This document shows, one piece after another, positions 44,883 through 47,362 of a DNA stretch of 47,362 nt (within the stretch, counting starts at the first letter, position 1; the number at the start of each line of letters is the position of its first letter). The position numbers and the translations under genes are program-made. The notes below the pieces were generated by a model. The model was not told where the DNA came from, did not search any database, and saw only the letters and a program-made list of their open reading frames with translations. The stretch covers positions 1 through 47,362 of the forward strand of contig JAGGIK010000010.1 of the NCBI GenBank assembly GCA_024103515.1. The letters run 5' to 3'. The stretch comes from Snodgrassella sp. Its GTDB lineage: Bacteria > Pseudomonadota > Gammaproteobacteria > Burkholderiales > Neisseriaceae.

Positions 44883-46580
44883 TTAATGTAGTCCATGAAT
44901 AGTGCCGTCTGCATCAACATCAATATCGCGATATGCAGGTAGTGTCCCCAAACCTGGCATCGTCATTACATTGCCAGTATAAACCCGAATAAAACCAGCA
45001 CCAGCTGAAACCTGTATACGTGATACCTCCACATCAAAATTAGTCGGTACATTTTTTAGATTAGGATCGGCACTGATAGACATCGGCGTTTTCACCATAC
45101 ACAGCGGAAGATGGTCAAGTTTCAATTGCTTGATTTCTTCAATATTTTGCAAGGCCATTGCCGATAAATTGGCCTGTCTGCCACCGTATTTTTTGACCAT
45201 TGTCTGAATCTTATCCACCAAAGGCATCTCATCAGAATAGGGCAGAACCACCTCATTGTGCTGGCAACATGCAGCAGTGACATGTTGAGCTAGTTTTTGC
45301 GTACCGACCCCGCCCTGAGTGAAGGCATCGCTGACTTCACAGGCAAAAGCACCGTGTTCCAGAGCATATTGTTGTATAAAATCTAGCTCCTGTTGATGGT
45401 CATATGGGAACCGATTGATCGCCACAATCACCGGCAAACCATAACTTTGCGCATTTCGAATATGCCAGCTCAGATTCGCACTGCCCTCAGCCAGCAATTC
45501 CACATTACATTCCGTCACTTCCTTAGGTAAAGCCTGACCAGGTTTAATATTAAAGCGACCACTATTGGATTTTAAGCTGCGTATCGTCGCCACCAGTACA
45601 ATACAGGATGGTGCAACACCCGTCTGACGATACTTAATATTGAAAAATTTCTCCATGCCCATATCAGAACCAAAACCGGCTTCAGTCACCACAAAATCGG
45701 CCAGCTGTAGCCCTACCTTATCCGCTAAAACAGAAGAATTGCCATGGGCAATATTGGCAAATGGACCAGCATGAATCAATACTGGTGTTTGCTCCGCTGT
45801 TTGCATCAGATTCGGATTAATTGCTTCTTTCAACAACACCGTCATCGCGCCCGCTACCTCTAGCTTTTCAGCCGTGATTGGCTCACCATCCAAATCATAA
45901 GCCAAAATAATACGACCAATACGCTCACGCATATCCTGCAAATCAGTAGCCAATGCCAGAATCGCCATCAATTCAGAAGCAGCAGAAATCTCAAAACCGT
46001 CTTCACGCTCCACCCCATTAACTCCGCCACCAACACCAACCTGAATTCGGCGCAGGGTGCGGTCATTGTGATCAATCACCCGTTTCCATACAATCCGGTT
46101 TTTATCAATATTCAAACGTGGCAGCTTAGTTTGCTCTGCAAAATTTTCACCCAGACGCTCCTCATGATACAAACGCGCATCCAGTGCAGCCGAAGCCAGA
46201 TTATGTGCAGCTGTAATAGCATGAATATCCCCGGTTAAATGAAGATTTAGCTTCTCCATTGGTAATACCTGCGCTTTACCACCACCCGCAGCACCTCCTT
46301 TTACCCCGAATACGGGGCCCAAACTGGGTTGACGAATGCAAGCAATTGCTTTCTGTCCGATAAAATTTAATCCCTGACTCAGTCCAATAGTAGTGACCGT
46401 TTTACCTTCTCCCAAAGGGGTAGGCGTGATGGCTGATACCAGTACCAGTTTTCCTTGTTTCGTATCCGAATTAATCACCTTTAAATCAATTTTGGCCACT
46501 TCCTTGCCATAAGGAATTAAATACATTTCAGGAATACCGAAATTTTCGGCAATAGTAGTAATCGGCAATAAGGTAGGCAT
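44883..46580 (-). CDS. fhs: Formate-tetrahydrofolate ligase
   Basis: A 565-residue ATP-dependent ligase forming 10-formyl-tetrahydrofolate from formate. The nucleotide-binding motif [18 protein letters not shown] is near residue 53; [28 protein letters not shown] and [15 protein letters not shown] are signature stretches. AAGGA precedes the ATG. It is a single gene, ended by a terminator. It lets the cell use formate for one-carbon metabolism. Confidence 0.96.
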   Translation of the reverse strand: MPTLLPITTIAENFGIPEMYLIPYGKEVAKIDLKVINSDTKQGKLVLVSAITPTPLGEGKTVTTIGLSQGLNFIGQKAIACIRQPSLGPVFGVKGGAAGGGKAQVLPMEKLNLHLTGDIHAITAAHNLASAALDARLYHEERLGENFAEQTKLPRLNIDKNRIVWKRVIDHNDRTLRRIQVGVGGGVNGVEREDGFEISAASELMAILALATDLQDMRERIGRIILAYDLDGEPITAEKLEVAGAMTVLLKEAINPNLMQTAEQTPVLIHAGPFANIAHGNSSVLADKVGLQLADFVVTEAGFGSDMGMEKFFNIKYRQTGVAPSCIVLVATIRSLKSNSGRFNIKPGQALPKEVTECNVELLAEGSANLSWHIRNAQSYGLPVIVAINRFPYDHQQELDFIQQYALEHGAFACEVSDAFTQGGVGTQKLAQHVTAACCQHNEVVLPYSDEMPLVDKIQTMVKKYGGRQANLSAMALQNIEEIKQLKLDHLPLCMVKTPMSISADPNLKNVPTNFDVEVSRIQVSAGAGFIRVYTGNVMTMPGLGTLPAYRDIDVDADGTIHGLH

Positions 46581-46717
46581 ATAAATCCTTAAACAACAAA
46601 TAATAAATAAAATACAGAAATAAAAAAAATTTAATGATCATAAACCCCAAAACAGAGTCAACAAACTTAGTCAGTAGTATAGCCAAAAAAATCACACATT
46701 GATTAACATAAATCATC
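46581..46717. other. fhs upstream region
   Basis: Very AT-rich; should contain the fhs promoter, but I cannot pick a clear one. Confidence 0.4.
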
Positions 46718-46915
46718 TTAATAATACTGTATCCCCAATCCTACCGGTAAAATGTCATCAGATTTAAAGGCCTGAATTAATCTTGCCTCTTTTTCAACAA
46801 ATATGATGGCCTTTTCACTTTCTGATAAACGCAGGAAAATCATCACAGGTAAATAATTCAACCGGTGCCAATTGGGGTCATTTGGTACCCAATGTATGAA
46901 TTCATGTATGACCAT
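46718..46915 (-). CDS. Small hypothetical protein
   Basis: A 65-residue frame (MVIHEFIHWVPNDPNWHRL to LPVGLGIQYY) of protein-like, mixed composition, with AGGAAAAGGT just before the ATG. It may be an intact small protein or the remainder of a larger one. No family recognised, no meaningful neighbours. Confidence 0.4.
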   Translation of the reverse strand: MVIHEFIHWVPNDPNWHRLNYLPVMIFLRLSESEKAIIFVEKEARLIQAFKSDDILPVGLGIQYY

Positions 46916-47165
46916 ACCTTTTCCTATTCTAGGAACCGTTCATAAAGAACGTATTTTAAGCACTCCCCTTGATATCAACACTATATTATCTGCTCATAGT
47001 CTCCATCATAAATAAATACTAAACCAACCAAATCAATATTATAACTTCTATTTATTCCATGAATTTATAATTCACCTTCTACATCGAACGTATAAATCTC
47101 TAAAGCATTATTTGAGTTGAATTGATATATTTTGTGCAGTCAAGAAAAAACAAATTATTTTGTAA
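46916..47165. other. AT-rich intergenic stretch
   Basis: No gene or RNA seen; the right part adjoins the end of the IS3-like element. Confidence 0.45.
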
Positions 47166-47362
47166 CTATCCCCTAAAATAGTACTGCACAAAAGTAGCAA
47201 ATTATCTTTATTAATTCACAGAGGATTTAAACATGAAATAGATAACACCCTATCAATTCGTAGCTATTTTATAAGAAGCTGAAGCTGGTATTCTTATTAA
47301 AAATTTGCGGTATATATGGCATCGGCAATTCGACTTTTTATAAATGGCGGGAAAAATATGGT
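47166..47362 (+). pseudogene. Decayed IS3-family element, left end and orfA start
   Basis: The end-like sequence TATCCCCTAAAATAGTACTG leads to GAGGATTTAAAC and ATG at 47233. The orfA reading has TAG at codon 3, then PYQFVAIL, a TAA, EAEAGILIKN, and after a frameshift YGIGNSTFYKWREKYG, the helix-turn-helix of IS3-type OrfA. So the copy is dead at least here; the rest lies beyond the window. It resembles the minus-strand copy at 17813-18945. Confidence 0.7.

Noticed and set aside
46528-46716. 62-codon minus-strand frame upstream of fhs
   Set aside because: Overlaps the fhs start in another frame and consists of Phe/Tyr/Leu/Ile runs from AT-rich DNA.
1-47362. CRISPR array or prophage
   Set aside because: No regularly spaced short direct repeats and no phage structural, integrase or lysis genes were seen.

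Overview
The window reads as a chromosomal segment of an AT-rich betaproteobacterium of the family Neisseriaceae, most like the bee-gut symbiont Snodgrassella. That assignment is inference: many proteins are close to Neisseria ones (PglL, MisR/MisS, EngB, HisI, the kdsD-kdsC-lptCAB-rpoN-hpf block). One intergenic terminator carries an exact 12-base match to a Neisseriaceae DNA-uptake-sequence dialect, as I recall it. Intergenic DNA is very AT-rich and full of decayed genes and insertion sequences, as in a host-restricted genome undergoing reduction.

Layout. 1-218: tail of a decayed IS481-like element. 242-7561 (minus): short-chain fatty acid locus read atoD-atoA-atoE-atoB, then atoS-atoC, with a -24/-12 (sigma-54) promoter upstream of atoD; rpoN itself is intact at 38568-39944. 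7640-12366: gene-poor, pseudogene-rich stretch with DKNYY-like debris, a tRNA-Asn/tRNA-Lys pair, an intact DUF4424 gene and a broken second copy. 12367-12915: nicotinamidase-like hydrolase. 13104-16434 (minus): mutagenesis cassette umuD-like, DnaQ/GIY-YIG nuclease, umuC, with a promoter and palindromic operator directly before umuD; it looks richer in G+C than its surroundings. 16649-17532: small exported protein and maf. 17813-18945: dead IS3-family element. 19223-21620: acuI with its operator-bearing promoter and a broken acuR-like TetR gene. 21719-24197: SDR oxidoreductase and phoH.

24430-29243 (plus): histidine genes hisB, then hisH-hisA-(unknown membrane protein)-hisF-hisI-hisE. 29321-30773: tatABC. 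30888-32699: pglL oligosaccharyltransferase. 32862-34989: misR-misS two-component system. 35234-38516: engB, a TerC/CBS membrane protein, a glycine-zipper lipoprotein, hpf. 38568-43321 (minus): rpoN, lptB, lptA, lptC, kdsC, kdsD (listed in coordinate order; transcribed from kdsD to hpf), making Kdo precursor and exporting LPS. 43531-46580: transaldolase and formate-tetrahydrofolate ligase. The right edge holds a second decayed IS3-like copy in the opposite orientation.

The most interesting unit is the umu cassette. Its UmuD-like protein keeps the cleavage site and the Ser/Lys pair with UmuD spacing, but has about 64 extra N-terminal residues. A perfect 9+5+9 palindrome lies between the -10 box and the start codon. 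This resembles the UmuDAb repressor of Acinetobacter, suggesting a self-cleaving repressor that controls its own error-prone polymerase. A second clear regulatory story is the sigma-54-dependent ato operon, where promoter, possible activator site, activator, kinase and sigma factor are all present in the window.
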